Shown here: positions 33,774-43,506 of the stretch, piece after piece | Position numbering within the stretch: the first letter of the stretch is position 1 | Layout: every line of letters begins with the position of its first letter | From: Bacillota bacterium | Lineage (GTDB): Bacteria; Bacillota; UBA5301; Bu52 | Direction of reading: 5' to 3' | Assembly (NCBI GenBank): GCA_014896355.1 | Contig: JADBKO010000036.1 | Coordinates: 1-43,506, forward strand | Length of the DNA: 43,506 nucleotides | Notes under the pieces: generated by a model | Databases searched by the model: none | What the model was told of the DNA's origin: nothing | What the model saw: only the letters and a program-made list of their open reading frames with translations | Translations under genes and position numbers: made by a program

Positions 33774-34612
33774 GCGTCCGCCTGAGCAGCTCCTTCCAGC
33801 TGGGCAGCCCCTTCCAGCTGGGCAGCACCTCCGGGCCTGCGCGTGCAGGCGAAGGCAGCGGCCGGGTCCGGCGGCGTTTGGCGCCGCGTCTTCGCCCCCG
33901 CCTTGCGGTGATCACTTTCCCAGGGTCCAATTGCGACACAGACGTCCTCTTGGCTGCGCGTGAGGTGCTGGGCTACGCTGCGGAGCCGGTCTGGTACGAA
34001 TGCACGGACCTGCAGGATTTCGATGCCGTCATCCTGCCGGGCGGATTTTCCTACGGGGATTATCTTCGCTGTGGCGCCATCGCCCGCTACGCACCCGTCA
34101 TGGAAGCAGTGCGGGACTTCGCCGGCCGCGGCGGTGCTGTGCTGGGCATCTGCAATGGTTTTCAGATCCTGCTGGAAGCCGGGTTGCTTCCGGGGGCATT
34201 GCGCCGCAACCGGGACCTCCTTTTTCATTGCCAGGACGTGTGGGTGCGGGTGGAGAACAACCGTACCCCCTTTACGTGGGGCCTCCAACCCGGTACAGTG
34301 CTGAGGCTGCCCATTGCCCACGGGGAGGGCAACTATTTCGCGGACCGGCAGACGCTGGCCACGCTCCAGAACGGGGGTCAGGTGGTTTTCCGCTATTGCG
34401 GCCCGGCCGGCCAGACTGCGCCCGGCACGAATCCCAACGGATCGCTGCTCGATATCGCCGGGATCTGCAATGCCTCCGGAAACGTGGTGGGCCTGATGCC
34501 CCATCCCGAGCGGGCGGTGGAAGACCTGCTGGGAAGCAGGGATGGGCAGCTCATTCTGAGAAGCATCGCGGATTGGCTCGAGCAGCGCAGGACGGAGGAA
34601 GAGAACATCCAG
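33770..34612 (+). CDS. purQ: phosphoribosylformylglycinamidine synthase glutaminase subunit PurQ
   Basis: The class I glutaminase subunit that feeds ammonia to PurL. A Ser/Gly/Arg-rich head with a duplicated FQLGS motif (about 1-42) precedes the domain: [60 protein letters not shown] (nucleophile Cys), [15 protein letters not shown] (His/Glu of the triad) and RSIADWLEQ. Homology ends at about 34600, but the frame has no stop until 35110, deep inside purL. The end given here is where homology fades, not a stop codon. An indel or deletion between 34600 and 34704 is likely. Confidence 0.85.
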
Positions 34613-34703
34613 CCCGCCGGCAGGCGGCCTGTGCTGGCGAGCAGCCCGGCCAGACCGGCGGACCCGGTGGGCTGCGCAGGTCCGGCCGGTACAGCCGGAG
34701 CAG

Positions 34704-36989
<2,286 letters not shown>

Positions 36990-37119
36990 TGGCGTGGGGT
37001 AGATCGCCTCTCTCCGTTGGTCTCGTTGGCCCGCAGGCCTTTACGCGCTCCAACACCGGGGACAAGAGAGCGCAGGCATCGCTGTCAGCGATGGCCGTGT
37101 CATCCGCCTGCACAAAGCC

Positions 37120-39669
37120 ATGGGGCTGGTCGCCGATGTCTTCGATCCGGGTGTGCTGAGCCAGTTGCCAGGGCATGCAGCCATCGGGCATGTACGCTAT
37201 TCGACCACAGGTTCCAGTTCGGTGATCAACGCCCAGCCTCTTTTGGTCAACTGCAGCAAAGGCCAGGTGGCCTTGGCACACAATGGCAATCTGGTCAATG
37301 CGGCCCAGCTGCGGCAGGAGTTGGCGAACGGCGGCGCCGTCTTTCAGACCAGCACAGACAGTGAGGTCATTCTCACCTTGTTGGCCCGTTACAGCCGGCT
37401 CAGCCTGGAGGACGCCTTGGTGGCGGCTTTGCAACAGGTGCGCGGCGCCTATGCTTTGGTGGTGCTGGGGGCACGACAGCTCATCGGCGTACGCGATCCC
37501 TTGGGAATCCGGCCTTTGGCCCTCGGACGCGTAGGCAGGACTTACCTGCTGGCTTCGGAGACGTGCGTCCTTAGCAATCTGGGCGCCACCTGGATCCAAG
37601 AGGTGGAACCCGGCGAAATGGTCATCATCGACAGCCAGGGCGTCCGCTTCCGCAGTCTGCCGGGCCTGGCGGCCTTCGGCGCCAGCGCCGGCGCGGCGGC
37701 GGAAACAGGGGCCAGCGCCGGGGCGCGCGCGGGAGCGGACGCCGGCGGCGGGGCTTCCCGGCGGCAGGCCCTGTGTGTCTTCGAGTACATCTATTTCGCC
37801 CGTCCGGACAGTGTGTTGGCCGGTGCCAATGTGCACCAGGTGCGGCAAGCCATCGGCGCCGAGTTGGCCCGCGAGGCACCCGTGGAGGCGGATGTGGTCA
37901 TCGCCGCTCCAGATTCCGGCGTTTCGGCAGCCATGGGCTATGCACAGGCTTCAGGCATCCCCTACCAGATTGGCCTGGTAAAAAACCGCTACGTGGGCCG
38001 GACCTTCATCCAACCGTCGGCGGCCGTGCGCAGCCAGGGCGTGAACATCAAGCTGACGGCTGTGGAGCCGGTGGTGCGCGGCCGCCGGGTGATTCTGATC
38101 GACGATTCGGTGGTGCGCGGCACCACCAGCGCCAAGACGGTGGCGCTGCTGCGGCAGGCCGGGGCTTCCCAGGTGCATTTGCTGGTGGCTTCGCCGGCCT
38201 ACCGCTATCCTTGCTTTTACGGAATCGATACGTCGCAGGCGGGGGATCTGATCGCCGCCCGCCGCAGCGTGGAGGAAGTCCGCCAGATGATCGGCGCCGA
38301 TTCCCTCCATTATCTGAGCGAGGAGGGGTTGGTGCGGGCCGTGGGACAAGCCCGGGAGAAGCTGTGCCTGGCGTGCTTCAACGGCCAGTATCCGCTGCCG
38401 GTGGAGGAGGGCCTGAGCAAGGATCTCATGGAACCGGGGCACGGGGAAGCCTGCCAGGCCGAAAGCCCCAGCCAGGCTTCGGACGGCGGCACGCCGCCTC
38501 CGCCCCCGCGCCCGGCCTACGAGCAATCTGGGGTGGATGTCACCGCCGGTTACGAAGCCGTGCGGCGCATCAAGCCCCTGGCCGCCCGCACTTTCCGCCC
38601 CGAGGTCCTGACGGATTTGGGAAGCTTCGGCGGAGCGTTTGCGGTGCCGCAGGGGTACCGTGATCCGGTTTTGATTGCCGGCGCCGACGGGGTGGGCACC
38701 AAGCTGAAAGTGGCTTTTCTGGCAGGACGCCACGATACCATTGGCATCGATTGCGTGGCCATGTGTGTGAACGACGTTTTGGCCCAAGGCGCGGAGCCCC
38801 TTTTCTTTCTGGATTACGTGGCCACGGGCAAGCTGCGGCCGGAACAGGTCGAGCAGATTGTGCGAGGGATAGCCGACGGCTGCCAGCAGGCAGGCTGCGC
38901 CCTTCTGGGCGGGGAGACGGCGGAGATGCCGGGCTTTTATCCCCCAGGGGAGTACGATGTGGCAGGCTTTGCCGTGGGCATCGTGGAGCGGAGCCAGATC
39001 ATCGACGGCCAGGCCGTGCGCCCCGGGGACGTGCTGCTGGGCCTGGCTTCCAGCGGGCTGCACAGCAACGGCTTCTCGCTGGTTCGGAAACTGGTTTTCG
39101 AGGACGCCGGCCTGAGCGTGGCGGACTGGATCCCCGAGCTGGGGCGGACAGTGGGGGAGGAGCTGCTGGTTCCTACCCGGATCTACGTCCCGGCGGTGCG
39201 GTCTTTGCAGCAGCGCGGCATCCCGCTGCACGGCATCGCCCATATCACCGGCGGCGGGCTGTGGGAAAACCTGCCGCGGGCCCTAAGCGCGGCTTGCCAA
39301 GCGGTGGTATACGAGGGGAGCTGGCCTGTGCCGGCGGTTTTCCGGTGGCTGGCCGGTCTGGCCGCCCGGCGGGAGGACGCCGGACCGGGGCGCGACGAAG
39401 CCGCCGCCGGGAAAGACGCCTGGGGACGTTTGCCCGGCGGTGCCGGCCTCAGCCGTGAAGAGCTGCTTGGCACCTTCAACATGGGGATCGGCATGATCCT
39501 CATCCTGCCGCCGGAGTCTGTGGAACAGGCCCGCAGCCTGCTGGCGGCGCTGGGGCAGGACGCCTGGGTGATCGGCTGCGTGGAGAGGCGGCAGCCCGGA
39601 GACCTGCCGGTGCGGCTGGTCCCAGCCCAAGGGGTGGCGGCGCAGCGCGCGATCAGCGCGCAATTCTAG
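37120..39669 (+). CDS. purF-purM: PurF-PurM fusion: amidophosphoribosyltransferase + AIR synthetase (PurF N-terminus missing)
   Basis: One 849-residue frame. The first ~430 residues are PurF: GHVRYSTTGSS, AHNGNLVN, STDSEVILTLLARY, GVRDPLGIRPLALG and the PRPP loop VILIDDSVVRGTTS. Cys in ALCVFEY, YPCFYGID and CLACF are the four ligands of a [4Fe-4S]-type PurF. After a Pro/Gly linker (about 437-465), PurM follows: GVDVTAGYEAVRRIKPLA, IAGADGVGTKLKVAF, CVNDVLAQGAEPLFFLDYVATGK, LLGGETAEMPGFY, SSGLHSNGFSLV, HITGGGLWENLP and FNMGIGMILI. PurF homology starts upstream, at LYALQHRGQESAG (37039), but a TAG at 37000 and the inverted purL fragment remove the Met-Cys-Gly nucleophile. The first start in frame is ATG 37120. 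An internal ATG at 38428 might allow separate PurM. Confidence 0.88.
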   Translation: MGLVADVFDPGVLSQLPGHAAIGHVRYSTTGSSSVINAQPLLVNCSKGQVALAHNGNLVNAAQLRQELANGGAVFQTSTDSEVILTLLARYSRLSLEDALVAALQQVRGAYALVVLGARQLIGVRDPLGIRPLALGRVGRTYLLASETCVLSNLGATWIQEVEPGEMVIIDSQGVRFRSLPGLAAFGASAGAAAETGASAGARAGADAGGGASRRQALCVFEYIYFARPDSVLAGANVHQVRQAIGAELAREAPVEADVVIAAPDSGVSAAMGYAQASGIPYQIGLVKNRYVGRTFIQPSAAVRSQGVNIKLTAVEPVVRGRRVILIDDSVVRGTTSAKTVALLRQAGASQVHLLVASPAYRYPCFYGIDTSQAGDLIAARRSVEEVRQMIGADSLHYLSEEGLVRAVGQAREKLCLACFNGQYPLPVEEGLSKDLMEPGHGEACQAESPSQASDGGTPPPPPRPAYEQSGVDVTAGYEAVRRIKPLAARTFRPEVLTDLGSFGGAFAVPQGYRDPVLIAGADGVGTKLKVAFLAGRHDTIGIDCVAMCVNDVLAQGAEPLFFLDYVATGKLRPEQVEQIVRGIADGCQQAGCALLGGETAEMPGFYPPGEYDVAGFAVGIVERSQIIDGQAVRPGDVLLGLASSGLHSNGFSLVRKLVFEDAGLSVADWIPELGRTVGEELLVPTRIYVPAVRSLQQRGIPLHGIAHITGGGLWENLPRALSAACQAVVYEGSWPVPAVFRWLAGLAARREDAGPGRDEAAAGKDAWGRLPGGAGLSREELLGTFNMGIGMILILPPESVEQARSLLAALGQDAWVIGCVERRQPGDLPVRLVPAQGVAAQRAISAQF

Positions 39670-39706
39670 CGCGGGGAGTCCGAGAGGCGTTCCAGCAGAG
39701 GGAGCG

Positions 39707-40390
39707 ATGGGTGTGAATACGACCGCAGCGGCTGCTGTCAGCGGGTCCGGGACGGGATGCTTGCGCCTGGTGGTGCTGGTCTCCGGGCGCGGAAGCAATC
39801 TGCAGGCCATCCTGGACGCCATCGAGGCGGGGACTCTTCCGGCCCGGGTGTGCGCGGTCATCTCCGACCAACCGGAGGCTCCCGCCCTGCAGCGGGCGAG
39901 GGCCCGCGGGGTACCCGCCATCCCCTTGCCCAAGAGGCGGGGAGAACCCCGCGACGCCTATTCTGCCCGGCTGGCCGCGCTTTGTAAGGAGTACCAGCCT
40001 GAGCTGGTGGTCCTGGCAGGGTTCATGCGCATCCTGGGCGAGCCGTTTCTGGAGGCCTTCCCGCAGCGGGTCATCAACATCCACCCGGCCTTGTTGCCCA
40101 GTTTTCCAGGCAAGAACGCCCAGCGCCAGGCGTTGGAATACGGCGTGCGGTTCTCTGGCTGCACCGTGCATTTCGTAGACGTCGGCGTGGATTCAGGCCC
40201 CATCATCCTGCAGGCCGTGGTGCCTGTGCTGCCGGACGATACGGTGGAGGCTCTCAGCCAACGCATCCTGCGGGAGGAACACCACCTGCTGCCGCAGGCG
40301 ATCGCGCTGTTCGCCGCCGGGCGCCTGCGGGTGGAGGGGCGGCGGGTGCGGATTCTGCCCGAACGGACGCCCGTATCCGTCCTCCTATAA
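39707..40390 (+). CDS. purN: phosphoribosylglycinamide formyltransferase
   Basis: A 227-residue folate-dependent GAR transformylase. LRLVVLVSGRGSNLQAILDAI binds GAR. INIHPALLPSFPG holds the catalytic Asn/His pair, and GVDSGPIILQAVVPV the catalytic Asp. A ~17-residue Thr/Ala/Gly head is extra. Two close starts, ATG 39707 and GTG 39713, share one GAGGGAG site; GTG 39713 is the better spaced. It lies 37 bases after purF-purM. Confidence 0.94.
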   Translation: MGVNTTAAAAVSGSGTGCLRLVVLVSGRGSNLQAILDAIEAGTLPARVCAVISDQPEAPALQRARARGVPAIPLPKRRGEPRDAYSARLAALCKEYQPELVVLAGFMRILGEPFLEAFPQRVINIHPALLPSFPGKNAQRQALEYGVRFSGCTVHFVDVGVDSGPIILQAVVPVLPDDTVEALSQRILREEHHLLPQAIALFAAGRLRVEGRRVRILPERTPVSVLL

Positions 40391-40474
40391 GCCGCCAGCT
40401 CGCGTGCCTTCGCTCGTGCCTTTGCTCTTGAAGTCGACCCATTGTGCTGTGCCTTGGAAAGGAGACATCGGGTT

Positions 40475-42214
40475 ATGCAGTCTGGGCAGGAATCTCAGAC
40501 AGGGCAAGAACCGGAATCCACGCCTGTCCCCCGCAAAGTGCGCCGGGCCATCATCAGCCTCTGGGACAAGACAGGCGCTGCGGACTTGGCCCGCAGTCTG
40601 GTGGCGCTGGGGGTGCAGATCATCTCCACCGGCGGCACGGCGCGCCTGCTGTCGGAGGCGGGCATTCCCGTCACGCCGATGAGCGAAATCACCGGCTTTC
40701 CGGAGATCTTGGGGGGCCGCGTGAAAACGCTGCATCCCCGCATCCACGGCGGGATTCTGGCCCGGCGCGGCAATCCCTCGGACTTGGCGGAGCTGGCCGC
40801 GCACGGCATTGAGACCGTGGACCTGGTGGCCGTCAATCTGTATCCCTTTGCCGCCACCATCGCCCGGCCGGGCGTATCCCTGGCCGAAGCCTTGGAGAAC
40901 ATCGACATCGGAGGTCCGGCCATGCTGCGGGCGGCGGCCAAGAACTTCCCCTCGGTGTTGGTCCTGGTGGATCCCAACGATTATGCCGAAGTATTGGGCT
41001 ATCTGCGCGCCGGCCAGGCGGTCCCCCTGGCGGTTCGGCGACGGCTGGCCGCCAAGGCCTTCGCCCACGTTTCCGCCTATGACGCCCTCATCGCCCGCTA
41101 CCTGCAGCAGGATTCACCTGCGGAGGGTGCGCCCGCGGGCGAAGTGCCTGCAAGTGAGGCGGGCGAGGGTCAGGCGCCTGCCGGCCGGGTTCGGGCTGCG
41201 GAACTTCCCGCCCGGCTATGCCTGGATTTGGATAAGATCCAAGACTTGCGTTACGGCGAGAATCCACACCAGATTGCGGCTTGGTACCGCCCGGTGGGGC
41301 AGCCGCGAATGCCGGAGGCGCCGGCCCGCTTGGACCAGCTGGAGGTCCTGCAGGGCAAGGAATTATCTTACAATAATCTGAACGACTTGGCGGCCACCCT
41401 GGGGCTCTTGGCCGAGTTTTCCCGCCCTGCCGCCGTGGCGGTGAAACACGCGACCCCCTGCGGCGTGGCGGAGGGCATCACGCCAGACGAGCCGGCACTG
41501 CCAGTGCTTCGCCGGGCCCTGGAGGCGGACCCGGTCTCTGTTTTCGGAGGCATCGTGGCGGTGAACCGGCCGGTGGATCGGGCCATGGCCGAGGCGTTGA
41601 CCTCGTTGTTCCTCGAGGTGGTGGCAGCGCCAGGCTTCACGGAGGATGCCCTGCCTGTTCTGCAAAGAAAGAAGAATCTGCGCGTACTGCGCATGCCGGC
41701 GGATTGGGCCGCCCGGGTCCAGTCCCAGCCGCCCGGAATCGAGGTACGGGCGGCGGCGGGCACCTATTTGGTACAGACCACAGATGCGCCGAAGCCCGCC
41801 CTGGATGGCGCGGAGCTTCTGGCCAGGGGCCTCTGGAAGCTGGTGACAGGCCCGGCTCCCGATGCGGCCCTCTGGGAGGATCTGGTCTTCGGCTGGAAAG
41901 TGGTGAAACATGTGCGTTCCAACGCCATCGTGGTTGTCCGCAACCAGGTCACACTGGGCATAGATGGGGGCCAGGTGAACCGCATCGACGCCGCCCGCCA
42001 TGCGCTGCAGCGTGCCGGCGAAGCGGCCCGGGGCGCAGTGCTGGCCTCGGACGCCTTCTTCCCCCGCGGCGACGTGGTGGCGGCCGCGGTGGCCGCCGGC
42101 ATTCGGGCCATTATCCAGCCAGGGGGGTCCATCCGGGACGAGGAATCCATTCAGGGCGCCGCGGCAGCCAACCTGACCATGATCTTTACGGGACGGCGGC
42201 ACTTCCGGCACTAA
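40475..42214 (+). CDS. purH: bifunctional AICAR transformylase / IMP cyclohydrolase
   Basis: A 579-residue enzyme for the last two steps to IMP. The N-terminal cyclohydrolase has ALISLWDK-like RAIISLWDKTGAADLA, IISTGGTARLL, EILGGRVKTLHPRIHGGIL and NIDIGGPAMLRAAAKNF. The C-terminal transformylase has DLRYGENPHQIAAWY, GKELSYNNLNDLAA, VAVKHATPCGVA (catalytic Lys-His), FGGIVAVNRPVD, KVVKHVRSNAIVV and ANLTMIFTGRRHFRH. A Glu/Ala/Gly/Pro-rich insert (about 217-245) separates the domains; total length is above the usual 510-530. AAAGGAGA lies nine bases before ATG 40475. Confidence 0.95.
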   Translation: MQSGQESQTGQEPESTPVPRKVRRAIISLWDKTGAADLARSLVALGVQIISTGGTARLLSEAGIPVTPMSEITGFPEILGGRVKTLHPRIHGGILARRGNPSDLAELAAHGIETVDLVAVNLYPFAATIARPGVSLAEALENIDIGGPAMLRAAAKNFPSVLVLVDPNDYAEVLGYLRAGQAVPLAVRRRLAAKAFAHVSAYDALIARYLQQDSPAEGAPAGEVPASEAGEGQAPAGRVRAAELPARLCLDLDKIQDLRYGENPHQIAAWYRPVGQPRMPEAPARLDQLEVLQGKELSYNNLNDLAATLGLLAEFSRPAAVAVKHATPCGVAEGITPDEPALPVLRRALEADPVSVFGGIVAVNRPVDRAMAEALTSLFLEVVAAPGFTEDALPVLQRKKNLRVLRMPADWAARVQSQPPGIEVRAAAGTYLVQTTDAPKPALDGAELLARGLWKLVTGPAPDAALWEDLVFGWKVVKHVRSNAIVVVRNQVTLGIDGGQVNRIDAARHALQRAGEAARGAVLASDAFFPRGDVVAAAVAAGIRAIIQPGGSIRDEESIQGAAAANLTMIFTGRRHFRH

Positions 42215-42259
42215 GGAGAGCAGTAAACAGGGCAGCGAGAAAGGGGCGGCCCAGCAACC

Positions 42260-43506
42260 ATGAACGTCTTGATCATTGGGGGCGGCGGGCGCGAGCACGC
42301 TCTGGCGTGGGCCTTGGCGCACAGCCACCGCGTGCGGCAGCTCTACGCCTGGCCGGGGAATGCAGGCACCGCAGAGGTGGCCGAAAATGTGGGGGACCCG
42401 GAAGAAGGCTTGCCTTCTCCGCCGGACGTGGTGGAGTTCGTGCGCCGCGCCGGCGTGGATCTGACCGTGGTGGGCCCGGAGCAGCCCTTGATGGACGGCA
42501 TGGTGGACGCCTTGGAAGAGGCAGGATTCGCGGCCTTCGGCCCGCGCCGTGACGCCGCCCGCATCGAGGGCAGCAAGGTGTTCGCCAAGGAGTTCATGGC
42601 CCGCCATGGCATCCCCACTGCCCGCTTCCGCGTGTTCGGCAGCGCTGCCGACGCCGTGGCCTACGCTATCCGTTGGTGGTCAAGGCCGACGGCCTGGCTG
42701 CCGGCAAAGGCGTGGTGGTCGCCGAGGGCCTGGCGTGCGCGGAAAATGCTCTGCAGGAGATCATGCTGCACAAGCGGTTCGGCCAGGCCGGTGAGCGCGT
42801 GGTCATCGAGGAGTTCCTGCACGGCGAAGAGGCCTCTCTGCTCGCTTTGACGGACGGATACACCGTGCTTCCCATGCTGCCGGCCCAGGACCACAAGCGG
42901 GTAGGCGATGGCGACATCGGCCCCAACACTGGCGGCATGGGGGCCTACGCCCCGGCGCCAGTGCTGGATGAAGCCGGGGTGGCGCGGGCGGTGGAGGAAA
43001 TCCTGCAGCCGGCGGTGGCCGGCCTGGCCCAGGAAGGGAGTCCCTTCCGGGGGTGTCTGTACGCCGGCCTGATGATCACGGCCGAGGGTCCCAAGGTGGT
43101 GGAATTCAACGCCCGCTTCGGGGATCCCGAGACGCAGGCGATTCTGCCGCTGCTGGACACGGATCTGGCGGACCTGCTGGAGGCGTGCGTGCGCGGGGAC
43201 CTGGCAGGGGCGCAACTGCGGTGGCGGCCGGGGGCAGCCCTGACGGTGGTGCTGGCTGCGGCAGGGTATCCGGGGCCCCATGAGACAGGGAGGCCCATAA
43301 CCGGCCTGGACGATGCGGCAGCCTGCGGGGCCTTGGTTTTCCATGCCGGGACGCGCCTGGTCCCGGCCGGCAGAATCGCGGACGGATCGGGGGAGGATGA
43401 GGGAGGGCCGGAGGGCTACATTCCTGTTACAGCCGGCGGGCGCGTGCTGAGCGTCACGGGGATTGGCTCCACCCTGCAGGCCGCGCGGGATCTGGCCTAT
43501 GAGGCG
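42260..43506 (+). CDS. purD: phosphoribosylamine-glycine ligase, frameshifted and cut by the window end
   Basis: An ATP-grasp enzyme making GAR. The first frame gives NVLIIGGGGREHALAWALA, VVGPEQPLMDGMVDAL, FGPRRDAARIEGSK and KEFMARHGIPTARF. At about 42665-42672 it breaks. One added base after GCCTAC would restore AYRYPLVVKADGLAAGKGVVV, and from there the next frame is intact: EEFLHGEEASLLALTDG, MLPAQDHKRVGDGDIGPNTGG, FRGCLYAGLMI, VVEFNARFGDPETQ and ITGLDDAAACGALVFHAGT. No stop is reached by 43506. A single missing C is the simplest lesion and could be a sequencing error. Last visible gene of the operon. Confidence 0.88.

Noticed and set aside
37001-37037. Plus-strand SVGLVGPQA as the PurF N-terminus
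   Set aside because: The same bases on the minus strand read ANETNGE, an exact PurL motif continuous with the inverted purL fragment, which explains them better.

Overview
The window is GC-rich, with many GTG starts, strong AGGAGG-type ribosome binding sites, sigma-A-type TTGACA/TATAAT promoters, a PurS/PurQ/small-type PurL purine pathway and a ykkC-class riboswitch. This points to a high-GC member of the Bacillota (Symbiobacterium / Thermaerobacter / Sulfobacillus-like), probably thermophilic. That placement is inference; no rRNA or taxonomic marker is present. Gene content is chromosomal. Several core genes carry apparent frameshifts, so either the assembly has indel errors or parts of the locus are decaying.

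Layout. (1) 107-7167, minus strand: a cell-envelope block with D,D-carboxypeptidase, an F420-ligase-like membrane-anchored protein (frameshifted), two polysaccharide deacetylases, an MprF-type aminoacyl-phosphatidylglycerol synthase and a small unknown protein. (2) 7375-10815, plus strand: an LCP-family wall ligase, then a MarR regulator with a near-perfect promoter/operator and a drug-type ABC exporter. (3) tRNA-Leu(CAA) on the minus strand with its own promoter and terminator. (4) 11970-22203, plus strand: two CUT1 sugar importers (each a binding protein plus two permeases, neither with an ATPase) around a ROK regulator, followed by a cupin and a BadF/GlcNAc-kinase-type sugar kinase. This is probably an amino-sugar or oligosaccharide uptake and phosphorylation locus. 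(5) 22547-29105: three MFS transporters. Between them lies an eroded type I-E CRISPR-Cas site: a cas3 5' fragment fused to half a repeat, plus one intact repeat, with a small zinc-ribbon-like gene between. (6) 29123-30650: an IS110-family (IS1111-type) insertion sequence with subterminal inverted repeats and a long 3' non-coding end, where a bridge RNA would be expected. (7) 30789-43506: a promoter, a ykkC-class (probably PRPP) riboswitch and terminator, then purB-purC-purS-purQ-purL-purF::purM-purN-purH-purD.

The purine operon is the most striking part. PurF and PurM are one open reading frame. purL lacks its expected N- and C-termini, and purF lacks its N-terminal nucleophile region. Between purL and purF lies an inverted, divergent, frameshifted fragment of another purL. 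purD has a single-base frameshift and runs off the window.

Two patterns recur. Short perfect tandem duplications (13-24 bp period) sit in and around intergenic DNA, and Ala/Gly/Pro-rich insertions interrupt many otherwise conserved enzymes. CRISPR-Cas remnants, the IS element and the inverted purL piece all lie within 26-37 kb, so this stretch looks like a rearrangement hot spot.
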